Positions 7,768 to 16,026 of a stretch of DNA of 32,526 bases are shown here, piece after piece. Origin of the DNA: an uncultured Prevotella sp. Lineage in GTDB: Bacteria > Bacteroidota > Bacteroidia > Bacteroidales > Bacteroidaceae. Every line of letters begins with the position of its first letter. The first letter of the stretch is position 1. The DNA is taken from contig NZ_CALMHT010000176.1 in the NCBI RefSeq assembly GCF_937863835.1, positions 1-32,526 of the forward strand. Direction: 5' to 3'. A program made the translations under genes and the position numbers. Below the pieces are notes generated by a model. It did no database searches, was not told where the DNA came from, and saw nothing but the letters and a program-made list of their open reading frames with translations.

Positions 7768-9479
7768 TTATTGATTTTCTTCCAAGTGTCTTTTAAACTT
7801 ACCGTACGGTTGAATATCAACTTGTCTGGTGTGGAGTCAAGATCCGGTGTGAAATAGCCAATACGCTGGAACTGTAAGAATTCACCCGGTTTCTTTTCTG
7901 CGAGATAATTTTCTACGTAACAGTTTGTCAAAACTTTAAGAGAATCCTGATTCAGCAGTTCTCGGAAGTCTCTTTCGTCTGCTCCGGGATTTTCCACATT
8001 GAACAGACGGTCGTAGATACGTACTTCAGCCGGCAGGCAGTGGTTGACTGCAACCCAATGGAGCGTTCCTTTTACTTTGCGGTTAGCACCTTCCATTCCG
8101 CTACGGCTGTCAGGGTCGTATTCGGCTTGAATCTCAGTAATATTCCCTTTTTCATCCTTGGTACAACCTGTACACTTTATAATATATGCATTTTTTAGAC
8201 GAACTTCTTTGCCTGGTGTCATTCTAAAGAATTTGCTGGGAGCGTCTTCCATAAAATCTTCACGTTCAATCCACAATTCACGCGCGAAGGTAATCGTGTG
8301 ACTTCCATCTGCTTCGTTCTCCGGATTGTTGATGGCTTCCATTTCTTCCGATTTATCTTCCGGATAATTGGTAATGACTAATTTTACAGGATTCAGTACA
8401 GCTGATACACGACATGATTTTGCATTAAGGTCATCTCGAACGGCTGATTCTAACAAGGCATAGTCATTCAAGGCATCAAATTTAGTGTATCCGATGCTAT
8501 TGATAAAATTGCGAATACTCTGTGCAGAATAACCACGACGGCGCATTCCACAGATTGTCGGCATGCGGGGATCGTCCCATCCGGCAACAAGATGCTCGTC
8601 GACCAATGTGTGCAACTTGCGCTTACTCATTACCGTGTATGTGATGTTCAGACGATTGAATTCAATCTGTCTTGGACGGTTGTCGTGTATGTCAGTCGTC
8701 TCACCTTTATATTCCTTCAGCAGGTCTATGTAATAATCATACAGAGGACGGTGAGGTACAAATTCAAGGGTACAGATAGAATGGGTCACACCTTCGAAAA
8801 AGTCGCTCTGACCGTGAGCAAAGTCGTACATGGGATATGCATTCCATTTCGTTCCGGTACGATGATGCGGCGTATGTATGATACGGTACATGATAGGATC
8901 ACGGAAGTGCATGTTGGCATTAGCCATGTCTATTTTAGCACGTAGTACCATTGAACCTTCTTCCACATCCGGAGTGTTCATCTTTTCAAACAATGCCAGA
9001 TTTTCCTCAATAGGACGGTCACGGTAAGGACTGGCCTTACCTGGTTCGGTAGGTGTTCCTTTCTGTTCAGCTATCTGCTCGGATGTTTGTTCGTCTATAT
9101 ATGCGCGACCCTGTTTTATCATCCATAAGGCAAAGTCCCATAGTTGCTGGAAATAGTCGGAGGCGTAATATACATTTCCCCAATTAAATCCCAACCATTT
9201 GATGTCATGAAGGATAGAATCTACGTATTCCGTGTCTTCCTTGGATGGATTCGTGTCATCAAAACGAAGATTGCATATACCATTATATTTATTGGCTACA
9301 CCGAAGTCCATACAGATGGCTTTGGCATGACCAATGTGAATATATCCGTTTGGTTCCGGTGGAAATCGTGTTTGTATTCTGCCGCCATTTTTACCTGCGG
9401 CAAGGTCTTCTTCTACAAATTGCTCCACGAAGCTAAGACTTTTCTTCTCTTCGTTATTAGTTTCATTCTTCTCAACCAT
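7764..9479 (-). CDS. glnS: Glutaminyl-tRNA synthetase
   Basis: Class I aminoacyl-tRNA synthetase that charges tRNA-Gln. The class signature PEPNGYIHIGH is at about residues 41-51, and the KMSKS-type loop appears as VMSKRK. The anticodon-binding beta-barrel region follows to the C-terminus (571 residues). I chose the ATG at 9479 over a TTG at 9500: the enzyme core begins after it, and the TTG would be at or upstream of the transcription start predicted from the -7 box at 9505-9512. Having GlnRS implies direct charging of Gln rather than only the amidotransferase route. It leads the glnS-TPR-dedA operon with ATGA junctions. Confidence 0.97.
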   Translation of the reverse strand: MVEKNETNNEEKKSLSFVEQFVEEDLAAGKNGGRIQTRFPPEPNGYIHIGHAKAICMDFGVANKYNGICNLRFDDTNPSKEDTEYVDSILHDIKWLGFNWGNVYYASDYFQQLWDFALWMIKQGRAYIDEQTSEQIAEQKGTPTEPGKASPYRDRPIEENLALFEKMNTPDVEEGSMVLRAKIDMANANMHFRDPIMYRIIHTPHHRTGTKWNAYPMYDFAHGQSDFFEGVTHSICTLEFVPHRPLYDYYIDLLKEYKGETTDIHDNRPRQIEFNRLNITYTVMSKRKLHTLVDEHLVAGWDDPRMPTICGMRRRGYSAQSIRNFINSIGYTKFDALNDYALLESAVRDDLNAKSCRVSAVLNPVKLVITNYPEDKSEEMEAINNPENEADGSHTITFARELWIEREDFMEDAPSKFFRMTPGKEVRLKNAYIIKCTGCTKDEKGNITEIQAEYDPDSRSGMEGANRKVKGTLHWVAVNHCLPAEVRIYDRLFNVENPGADERDFRELLNQDSLKVLTNCYVENYLAEKKPGEFLQFQRIGYFTPDLDSTPDKLIFNRTVSLKDTWKKINK

Positions 9480-9504
9480 ATTATACGTTATTGTTTTCAA
9501 CGGG

Positions 9505-9512
9505 CAAAGTTA
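9505..9512 (-). promoter_or_regulatory. -7 box of the glnS promoter
   Basis: On the minus strand this reads TAACTTTG (TAnnTTTG consensus). It is 25 bases upstream of the ATG at 9479, giving a very short leader and helping to exclude the upstream TTG start. No clear -33 TTTG is seen at about 20 bases. Confidence 0.65.
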
Positions 9513-9595
9513 CTAGTTTTTTTGTCAATACTTGGATATATTAAGATAAAATTTTAAGGAAAATATAAAAATATGTTTTCTAACATAAAAAAATA

Positions 9596-9627
9596 TTTGC
9601 AAGGGTGTAAAAAAGCGTGTACCTTTG
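9596..9627 (+). promoter_or_regulatory. Consensus promoter driving a small RNA
   Basis: TTTG (9596-9599), 20 bases, then TACCTTTG (9620-9627): a full match to the Bacteroidetes primary sigma factor pattern. No plus-strand protein gene lies downstream until malQ at 10879, which has its own promoter; an intrinsic terminator follows at 9686-9724. Predicted start of transcription is near 9632-9636. Confidence 0.75.
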
Positions 9628-9633
9628 CCAACG

Positions 9634-9724
9634 TTATCCTGAATACAATCTTTTTACCTTAAAAAAGCTAATACCTATTGAGATAGAAATGTCCGCTCTG
9701 TGAAGAGAGGACATTTCGTTTTTT
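9634..9724 (+). ncRNA. Candidate small RNA between glnS and mltG
   Basis: A self-contained transcription unit of about 90 nt: consensus promoter at 9596-9627, terminator hairpin at 9686-9717 and six T after it. Both flanking genes are on the minus strand, so the unit is not the leader or tail of either. It contains no ORF worth the name (the only ATG gives MSAL then stop). The 5' half is A/T-rich and looks unpaired (with AAAAAAG before the hairpin), the 3' half is the terminator stem, a common plan for trans-acting regulatory RNAs. I do not recognise the family; it does not look like 4.5S, 6S, tmRNA or RNase P. The exact 5' end is inferred. Confidence 0.6.
9686..9724 (+). terminator. Intrinsic terminator of the small RNA
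   Basis: Stem GAAATGTCC (9686-9694) with GGACATTTC (9709-9717), one G-A mismatch, then CTCT with AGAG around a GTGA loop, followed by G and six T (9719-9724). The T tract is only on the plus strand. It lies just past the end of mltG, so it could also protect that mRNA's 3' end. Confidence 0.85.
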
Positions 9725-9741
9725 ATAAGCCTTTATTTTGT

Positions 9742-10767
9742 TTATTTGATACCTCTCTCATTCAATGCTTTACTGTATTTGTGCGCATTCTGCATGTGCT
9801 CCTCATAAGTACGTGCAAAGTTATGGGTACCGCTGAAGTCTTCTTTAGCGCACATATATAAATAATCATGGTGTACATGATTCAGTACGGCATCTATGCC
9901 TGCTACACTCGGAACACGGATAGGTCCGGGAGGAAGTCCGATATTCTTATATGTATTGTATGGGCTCTTTACGAATAGCAGATTATTGTAGATTCGTTTG
10001 AGTTCAAATCTTTTCAGGGCGAACTTGATGGTAGGGTCGGCCTGCAGAGGCATACCAGCTTTGTAACGGTTATAATACATACCTGCTATCATAGGCTTTT
10101 CTGTGTCATTGGCAGTCTCTTCATCGACGATACTGGCCAGTGTTATTACCTGATTAGGGGTGAATCCCATTTGCTTGGCTTTTTCCGTACGTTCAAAATT
10201 CCAGAATTTCTTATTCTCTTTCTGCATCCTCGCAAACAGTTTGTCAAGTGTCACATTCCAGTAAATATCATAGGTGTTTGGAATAAACAGACATGCTATG
10301 GTGGTTGTGTCGTAACCGTATTTTTGGCAGTGAGCCTCGTCCTTAAGAGCATTGTCTATTGTTGTACTGTCGAGCATTAACTTTTTTGATAATGCGCCGG
10401 CTAAGTCGTCAACGGTCCTGACAGACGGAACGGTGAGATTGACGGATGTCTGTAATCCGTTCTTCAGATGGCGGAATATCTTGAAGGCTCCTTCGCCCGG
10501 TCTGATAGCATACCTTCCGCTACGGATGTGCTGGCTATAAGAACTGTGGCGTACGAGGGTTCTAAAACCTTTCATCGCATGACCGGCAGCTATTGGCTCC
10601 AGTTTTGTATAGACGGAATCAATATTGTCATCATTGTCAATGTAGATGTACTTCGTTTCACTTTTTATTGAAAAAGATGAGAAAAAATAATAGTAAATTA
10701 CTCCTATTATTATCAGCAAACAAGCACCTGCTGACAATAGATAACGCTTAGAATTAATAGGTTTCAT
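9742..10767 (-). CDS. mltG: Endolytic murein transglycosylase MltG (YceG-like)
   Basis: Membrane-anchored peptidoglycan lytic transglycosylase that cuts nascent glycan strands and so limits their length. A single N-terminal membrane helix (about residues 10-31) is followed by a periplasmic LysM-like region and the YceG core. Core motifs are TLASIVDEET (about 209-218), MYYNRYKAGMPLQADPT, GLPPGPIRVPS and the C-terminal HNFART. Length (341) is that of E. coli MltG. The acidic motif reads V-D-E-E-T where the E. coli form is V-E-K-E-T, so the first acidic position is Asp; a Glu remains two positions later. Transcribed from a divergent region shared with malQ. Confidence 0.93.
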   Translation of the reverse strand: MKPINSKRYLLSAGACLLIIIGVIYYYFFSSFSIKSETKYIYIDNDDNIDSVYTKLEPIAAGHAMKGFRTLVRHSSYSQHIRSGRYAIRPGEGAFKIFRHLKNGLQTSVNLTVPSVRTVDDLAGALSKKLMLDSTTIDNALKDEAHCQKYGYDTTTIACLFIPNTYDIYWNVTLDKLFARMQKENKKFWNFERTEKAKQMGFTPNQVITLASIVDEETANDTEKPMIAGMYYNRYKAGMPLQADPTIKFALKRFELKRIYNNLLFVKSPYNTYKNIGLPPGPIRVPSVAGIDAVLNHVHHDYLYMCAKEDFSGTHNFARTYEEHMQNAHKYSKALNERGIK

Positions 10768-10792
10768 TTGAAATGTCCTTTAAAATTTCGCG

Positions 10793-10800
10793 CAAAGATA
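10793..10800 (-). promoter_or_regulatory. -7 box of the mltG promoter
   Basis: Minus strand TATCTTTG (TAnnTTTG). Twenty bases upstream is TTTC, one mismatch from the -33 TTTG. It is 25 bases before the mltG ATG. Confidence 0.6.
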
Positions 10801-10843
10801 CATCAATTTTTGAAAACAGAGAAACGAAATACGATATTTTTAT

Positions 10844-10851
10844 TACCTTTG
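10844..10851 (+). promoter_or_regulatory. -7 box of the malQ promoter
   Basis: TACCTTTG (TAnnTTTG), 27 bases before the malQ ATG. No TTTG at the expected -33 distance. It is divergent from the mltG promoter, with the two -7 boxes about 43 bp apart. Confidence 0.6.
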
Positions 10852-10878
10852 CGTTGATTAAGTTATATATTAACAAAA

Positions 10879-13575
10879 ATGAAACTGAAATTCAATATCA
10901 AATATAATACGCAATGGGGCGAAAGTGTTATTCTCAACCTCGTCAGTACTAATAATGACGGTGGAGAAAAAACTCAAAAATTACAGATGACTACTATCGA
11001 TGGTCGTTTCTGGACAATTGAAACAGCTGTGATGGATAACCGTCAACATCCTTTGGAATCAATCAGCTATTCTTATCATATAGAAGACAATGAGGGATGT
11101 ATATTACGTACAGAATGGAATTTGGTGAAACGTGTATATTCCATTGATTCCGGACACGATTACGTCTTTCACGATATGTGGAGGGAAATCCCTTTGCAGT
11201 TGCATTTGTATTCTAACGCCTATATTACCACGATGGGTAGAGAACACGATGAAACCGTATCAGCCCAACGTATCCCTACTTTCAGAAAGACAATATTATT
11301 CAGAGTGTCGGCACCGCAGTTGAAAGAAGATGAGGCGATAGCCGTCATCGGCAATCATCCGGCAATCGGTTCCTGGAGTCAGGCAAGATATACAATGATG
11401 ACATATTGCGGTGAATATGAATGGATGTTGTCTGTAAATGTGGACGGGATATCATTACCTTTAGAATATAAATATGTAATAGTCAATAAAAAGAATAATT
11501 CGTTCGTGGCTTGGGAAGAAGGTGATAACCGTACCACCGAAGTGGACCATATCACCGATGGACAGGTGCTTGTACTTTATGGTGAAGTATTGAGAGTGAG
11601 GGAAACTATATGGAAGGTTGCCGGTGTGGTTATTCCTGTCTTTTCTCTTCGCAGTAAATATTCGTATGGTGTCGGTGATTTCGGAGATTTAAAAAGAATG
11701 GTCGACTGGGCGGTAAAGACAGGTATGAAGGTTATACAGATACTGCCTGTCAATGATACCACATCCACACATGGTTGGTCTGACTCCTATCCATACAATT
11801 CTATTTCTATCTATGCACTGCATCCACATTATATAGATTTGGAACAATTAGGTAAATTGAAAGACAAAAATCTCGCTACTTCATTCAATCGCCAACGGCA
11901 AGAACTCAATGCCCTTTCGTATAGTGATTATGAAGCGGTGGAACGAGTGAAGAGTTCTTACATACATACTTCATATTCTGAAAGAGGTGAATCTGTTGTT
12001 AGATCGGATGGCTTTAAATTATTCTATGAGAATAACAAAGAGTGGCTCAAACCATACGCTGCTTTTTGTGTCTTGCGTGACAGGTATCATACAGCCCATT
12101 ATGCAGATTGGGGGGAATATAGTGTGTATAGCGAAAAGATAATTGACGATTTGTGTGATTCGGAACATCATGCTTTATATTATATATATTATGTGCAGTA
12201 TAATCTCTATATGCAGTTAAAATCTGCGTGTGAATATGCTCGAAATCATCATATAGTGATAAAAGGCGACTTGCCGATAGGAGTTAACCGAGACAGTGTG
12301 GAAACTTGGATGTCGCCGAAGTTCTTTAATCTTGATTCGCAGACTGGTGCTCCTCCCGACGCCTTTGCCCGAAACGGACAAAATTGGGGTTTTCCTACTT
12401 ATAACTGGACTTCTTTTGCAGAAGACGGATATACTTGGTGGAGGAAACGTTTCCGTTATATGGAGAATTTCTTCGATGCATTCAGAATAGACCATGTTCT
12501 GGGCTTTTTCCGTATATGGGAAATACCATCAGATGCATTGTTTGGTACACTGGGACATTTTTCACCATCATTGCCTCTTACTGTAGAAGAGATTGGTTAT
12601 TTCGGATTACAATTTCGAAAGGACTTTTTTACACGTCCTTTTATTAATGATAAGATACTCGATAAGATATTCGGGATACATGCGCAATATGTAAAAGAAC
12701 AATTTCTTATTAAAAAGGCATATAATCTTTATGAATTGAAGTCGGACTATGCGACGCAAATACAAGTGCGCAATTTCTTTGATGGGAAAAACGATGAAAA
12801 TAGTATTTGGATAAGAGATGGACTCTATAGATTAATCGCAAATGTACTTTTTGTGGCTGATCCCTATCAGGAAGAGATGTATCATCCCCGCATCAGTGCA
12901 TATACAGAACCTGTGTTTGATATGCTCAGTGATGAAGAGAAAGATGCTTTTATGCGACTGTATAATAATTACTTTTACCGTCGTCATGATGCGTACTGGG
13001 GACAGAACGCCCTCCGTAAGTTGCCTAAAATTTTAGGCAACACACGAATGCTCGTATGTGCCGAAGATCTAGGTATGTTGCCTAGTTGTGTCGAATCAGT
13101 ACTGGACAGTCTTCGTATCCTGTCGTTACAGATTCAGACAATGCCAAAAGAAAGTGGTGTGGAGTTTTCTCATATCGGAGGATATCCATACAGAAGTGTT
13201 GCTACCATATCTACTCATGATATGTCGCCCATGCGTCTATGGTGGGAGGAAAATCCCGAACAGACTCAACGTTATTATACAACAATGATGCAGAAAGAGG
13301 GGAGGGCTCCTGTTCATCTTTCTGCCATGCTCGCCGAGGAAATAATCGCCCGACACTTGTATTCTCCGTCAATGGTTTGCCTTCTTTCTTTTCAGGATCT
13401 GATGGCCATGGATACGGAGATGCGAAGCAAAAATGTAAGAGAGGAAAGAATTAATGTACCATCTGACAATTATAACCATTGGCAGTATCGTATGCATGTT
13501 AATATAGAAGAGTTGTTGAATGCTGATTTGTTAAATCGTAAACTGAAAACGATGATCGGCAGAAGTCAAAGATAA
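10879..13575 (+). CDS. malQ: 4-alpha-glucanotransferase, DPE2-like with two CBM20 modules
   Basis: Amylomaltase (GH77) that transfers alpha-1,4-glucan units between maltodextrins or glycogen-like acceptors in the cytoplasm. Two starch-binding CBM20-like modules fill the N-terminus (about 1-125 and 135-245; the second includes the segment around AVIGNHPAIGSW). The GH77 barrel starts near VIPVFSLRSKYSYGVGDFG. Catalytic residues are visible: nucleophile Asp538 in FRIDHVLGFF, acid/base Glu729 in CAEDLGMLP, and Asp781 in STHDMSP. The 191 residues between nucleophile and acid/base far exceed the roughly 47 of Thermus amylomaltase. The two CBM20 modules and this interrupted barrel resemble plant DPE2, so I expect DPE2-like handling of maltose and branched glucan. 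Followed after one base by a HAD phosphatase gene. Confidence 0.94.
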   Translation: MKLKFNIKYNTQWGESVILNLVSTNNDGGEKTQKLQMTTIDGRFWTIETAVMDNRQHPLESISYSYHIEDNEGCILRTEWNLVKRVYSIDSGHDYVFHDMWREIPLQLHLYSNAYITTMGREHDETVSAQRIPTFRKTILFRVSAPQLKEDEAIAVIGNHPAIGSWSQARYTMMTYCGEYEWMLSVNVDGISLPLEYKYVIVNKKNNSFVAWEEGDNRTTEVDHITDGQVLVLYGEVLRVRETIWKVAGVVIPVFSLRSKYSYGVGDFGDLKRMVDWAVKTGMKVIQILPVNDTTSTHGWSDSYPYNSISIYALHPHYIDLEQLGKLKDKNLATSFNRQRQELNALSYSDYEAVERVKSSYIHTSYSERGESVVRSDGFKLFYENNKEWLKPYAAFCVLRDRYHTAHYADWGEYSVYSEKIIDDLCDSEHHALYYIYYVQYNLYMQLKSACEYARNHHIVIKGDLPIGVNRDSVETWMSPKFFNLDSQTGAPPDAFARNGQNWGFPTYNWTSFAEDGYTWWRKRFRYMENFFDAFRIDHVLGFFRIWEIPSDALFGTLGHFSPSLPLTVEEIGYFGLQFRKDFFTRPFINDKILDKIFGIHAQYVKEQFLIKKAYNLYELKSDYATQIQVRNFFDGKNDENSIWIRDGLYRLIANVLFVADPYQEEMYHPRISAYTEPVFDMLSDEEKDAFMRLYNNYFYRRHDAYWGQNALRKLPKILGNTRMLVCAEDLGMLPSCVESVLDSLRILSLQIQTMPKESGVEFSHIGGYPYRSVATISTHDMSPMRLWWEENPEQTQRYYTTMMQKEGRAPVHLSAMLAEEIIARHLYSPSMVCLLSFQDLMAMDTEMRSKNVREERINVPSDNYNHWQYRMHVNIEELLNADLLNRKLKTMIGRSQR

Positions 13576-13576
13576 A

Positions 13577-14221
13577 ATGAAAGAATATAATACTTATATA
13601 TTTGATTTGGACGGAACCTTATTGAATACGCTTGGAGATCTTGCAGCAAGCACTAATTATGCCTTGAGATGGGCCGGTATGCCGGAACATACGACTGATG
13701 ATGTACGTAGGTTTGTTGGGAACGGTGTTAAAAAGCTGATGGAACGTGCTATACCCGACGGTCTTGACAATCCGCTTTTTGAAGAAACTTATGCGGTGTT
13801 CCGGGATCATTACCTGGCACACAGTCTTGACACTACCTGTCCTTATCCAGGTATCATCGAGACGATTGCCCAACTGCAGCAAAGAGGTAAAAGAATGGCG
13901 GTAGTAAGCAATAAGTTCTATGCAGCCACGCAGGAGCTATGTCATCATTTCTTTGGCAAATATATAAATGTGGCCATAGGTGAAAAAGAGAATATACGTA
14001 AGAAACCTGCGCCGGATACTGTGTATGAAGCACTGAAAGCATTGAACGTGGAAAAAGAAACAGCTGTATATATAGGCGACAGTGATGTAGATATAAATAC
14101 TGCTAAAAATAGTGGACTGCCTTGTATCAGTGTCTTATGGGGATTCAGAGACAAGGATTTCCTTATCGGAAATGGAGCCACTACTTTTATCAGTAAACCT
14201 ATTGAATTACTTGATTATTAA
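13577..14221 (+). CDS. HAD-superfamily hydrolase, phosphoglycolate phosphatase-like
   Basis: A 214-residue cytoplasmic phosphatase of the HAD superfamily with an alpha-helical (C1) cap. The four motifs are clear: FDLDGTLLNT (nucleophile and acid/base Asp), VVSNK (motif II), KKPAPD (motif III Lys), and IGDSDVDINTAKNSG (motif IV). Sequence style is that of Gph-type phosphoglycolate phosphatases, but HAD substrates cannot be assigned with certainty. Position one base after malQ suggests co-transcription; a sugar-phosphate such as beta-glucose-1-phosphate is a possible alternative substrate. Its stop codon abuts the stop codon of the convergent LytTR regulator with no spacer and no terminator. 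Confidence 0.9.
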   Translation: MKEYNTYIFDLDGTLLNTLGDLAASTNYALRWAGMPEHTTDDVRRFVGNGVKKLMERAIPDGLDNPLFEETYAVFRDHYLAHSLDTTCPYPGIIETIAQLQQRGKRMAVVSNKFYAATQELCHHFFGKYINVAIGEKENIRKKPAPDTVYEALKALNVEKETAVYIGDSDVDINTAKNSGLPCISVLWGFRDKDFLIGNGATTFISKPIELLDY

Positions 14222-14932
14222 TTAAGCAAGCGTATGTTTCTCAAAATACATCTGAACCTTATCTTTATAACTGTCGGATATAGGTAGATATTCTTCATCA
14301 AATACGATACGGAAATGATCAACGGAGTTAACCTTACTCATGTGAACTATATACGAACGGTGCGTACGCATGAATTCAGGATAGGGGAGATAATCCTCCA
14401 ACTTTTTCATATTCATCAGTGACATCAATTTGGTACCGTCTGACAAGTAGAAACGCACATAGTCTTTCAGTCCTTCTATATAAAGGATATCATCAAGTGC
14501 CACACGTATCAGTTTGTAATCGCTTTTGACGAACATAAAACGGTCTTTTTTGTAAGTTTCCTGTTTACGAACAATGGAAAAGTAATCCACCGCTTTGCTT
14601 ACCGACTTCATAAAATCCTCATAACTTATAGGTTTTAACAGGTAGTCGAGAGCATTTACGCGATAACCCTCAATAGCATATTGATTGAAGGCTGTGGTAA
14701 AAATGACACGTGTTTCTTTCGGGAGAATCTTTGCAAATTCAATGCCACTCAGTTCCGGCATCTGAATATCGAGAAAAATGATATCTACAGGATTCTCTTT
14801 CAGATCCTTAATGGCTGTTATAGCACTGTTATAACTTCCGATAAGATTCAGAAAAGGGGTTTTCTCTACATAGCTCTTAAGCAGTTCGGCTGCTAAAGGC
14901 TCATCATCAATTATTGCACAATTTAGTATCAT
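14222..14932 (-). CDS. LytTR-family response regulator
   Basis: A 236-residue two-component response regulator. The receiver domain (about 1-118) has the acidic pair Asp9-Asp10, phospho-acceptor Asp55 in FLDIQMPE, and Lys100 in YLLKP. The C-terminal LytTR DNA-binding domain (about 133-232) is marked by FVKSDYKLIRV, ILYIEGLKDYVRF and MRTHRSYIVH. The ATG at 14932 lies inside the end of the upstream histidine-kinase gene (26-nt overlap), so the pair is translationally linked. It is last in a six-gene run behind tolC-, macA- and macB-like genes and most likely responds to the same condition as the exporter; it may act on the tolC promoter, though that is inference. Confidence 0.94.
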   Translation of the reverse strand: MILNCAIIDDEPLAAELLKSYVEKTPFLNLIGSYNSAITAIKDLKENPVDIIFLDIQMPELSGIEFAKILPKETRVIFTTAFNQYAIEGYRVNALDYLLKPISYEDFMKSVSKAVDYFSIVRKQETYKKDRFMFVKSDYKLIRVALDDILYIEGLKDYVRFYLSDGTKLMSLMNMKKLEDYLPYPEFMRTHRSYIVHMSKVNSVDHFRIVFDEEYLPISDSYKDKVQMYFEKHTLA

Positions 14933-16004
14933 AAATAATTATTTTAGATTTATATTTTGTTTTATCTTCACTAACACCCTTTGTCCATTCATATTTTTCG
15001 TGATATGATAATTCCAGCCTTTTCTCCACTTGTTTCAGACCGATACCATGTCCACTCTTATCTGCATCCACTTTCGGGAAATTGCTGTTTTCTATATTAC
15101 AAACAATCATTTCATCATTGGCTGAAATATTGATATTGATGAAACTGGATAAGGTAGGACTGATTCCATGTTTGAATGCATTTTCTATTAGCGATATGAT
15201 GATCATCGGGGCAATCTTGTAATTTTTGTTGTCCGGTATGTCTATATTCATATTTACCTTGATATTGTCTGTAAGACGTATCTTCATTAAATTTACATAG
15301 TTGGTTAGGAACCTGGCTTCCTCCTTCAGATCAATGTTCGCTTTCTGATTGTCGTATAGGATGTGTCTTAGCATTTTGCTCAATTCCTGTATGGCATATT
15401 GAGCCTTGACAGCATCAAATGCTGTAAGTGCGTAAATGTTGTTCAGAGTGTTAAGTAGAAAATGCGGATTAATCTGATTTCTAAGATTTCTCAACTCCGC
15501 TTCTGTCCTTGCTTTTTCCGATTCTTTCAATATGTTCTCAGACTTATGCCAACGCTCAGATAATACAAGCATGGTGGCCACGGCTGCGGCAATAAACAGA
15601 TTGAACGTATCTCTAAGAATGAAGAATATGGACTGGGGATGATCGTTGGGGTTGGGATGCGGTGGTCTATATATGCTATGCACGTCAAATCCATGGGCAT
15701 ATTCCATCCAGAAATGTAATCCGATGGCCATCGCAGTGATAAATATGATATTGACAATGAAATATGTTTTTTTGTTTCCTTTTATGTAATATTTAGGCGT
15801 AAGGAAGAAATAATTGATATAGAATACAATGAATATTGCTAGTGGAGCGAAACTTAATCTTAAATATCTGAGCATGTTCAGTTCTTCACCATGATTGAAA
15901 AACATCAAAGGCGATGCGAATAATACTATCCATATTGCTATATGAATTAAATACTGAGCAACGTCAGTTCGGTTCAAATATTTATGAATTGAGAATCGTT
16001 CCAT
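14907..16004 (-). CDS. LytS/YehU-type sensor histidine kinase
   Basis: A 365-residue membrane histidine kinase of the His_kinase (PF06580) family, the usual partner of LytTR regulators. Four hydrophobic helices are visible (about 17-36, 50-68, 81-98, 132-148), with only a short loop between the third and fourth, so there is no large extracellular sensor domain. The phospho-acceptor His181 is in NQINPHFLLNTLNN; the N box is LIENAFKHG (about 272-280); the G box is GHGIGLKQVEKRL. All catalytic motifs look intact. It starts 22 nt after the ABC permease gene and overlaps the regulator gene, so signal input probably concerns envelope stress or the exported substrate. Confidence 0.93.
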   Translation of the reverse strand: MERFSIHKYLNRTDVAQYLIHIAIWIVLFASPLMFFNHGEELNMLRYLRLSFAPLAIFIVFYINYFFLTPKYYIKGNKKTYFIVNIIFITAMAIGLHFWMEYAHGFDVHSIYRPPHPNPNDHPQSIFFILRDTFNLFIAAAVATMLVLSERWHKSENILKESEKARTEAELRNLRNQINPHFLLNTLNNIYALTAFDAVKAQYAIQELSKMLRHILYDNQKANIDLKEEARFLTNYVNLMKIRLTDNIKVNMNIDIPDNKNYKIAPMIIISLIENAFKHGISPTLSSFININISANDEMIVCNIENSNFPKVDADKSGHGIGLKQVEKRLELSYHEKYEWTKGVSEDKTKYKSKIIIYDTKLCNN

Positions 16005-16026
16005 TTCTTATATTAATTATTTGTTT

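Noticed and set aside
9480..9500. Upstream TTG start for glnS adding 7 residues
   Set aside because: It lies at or before the predicted transcription start from the -7 box at 9505-9512, and an ATG follows in frame.
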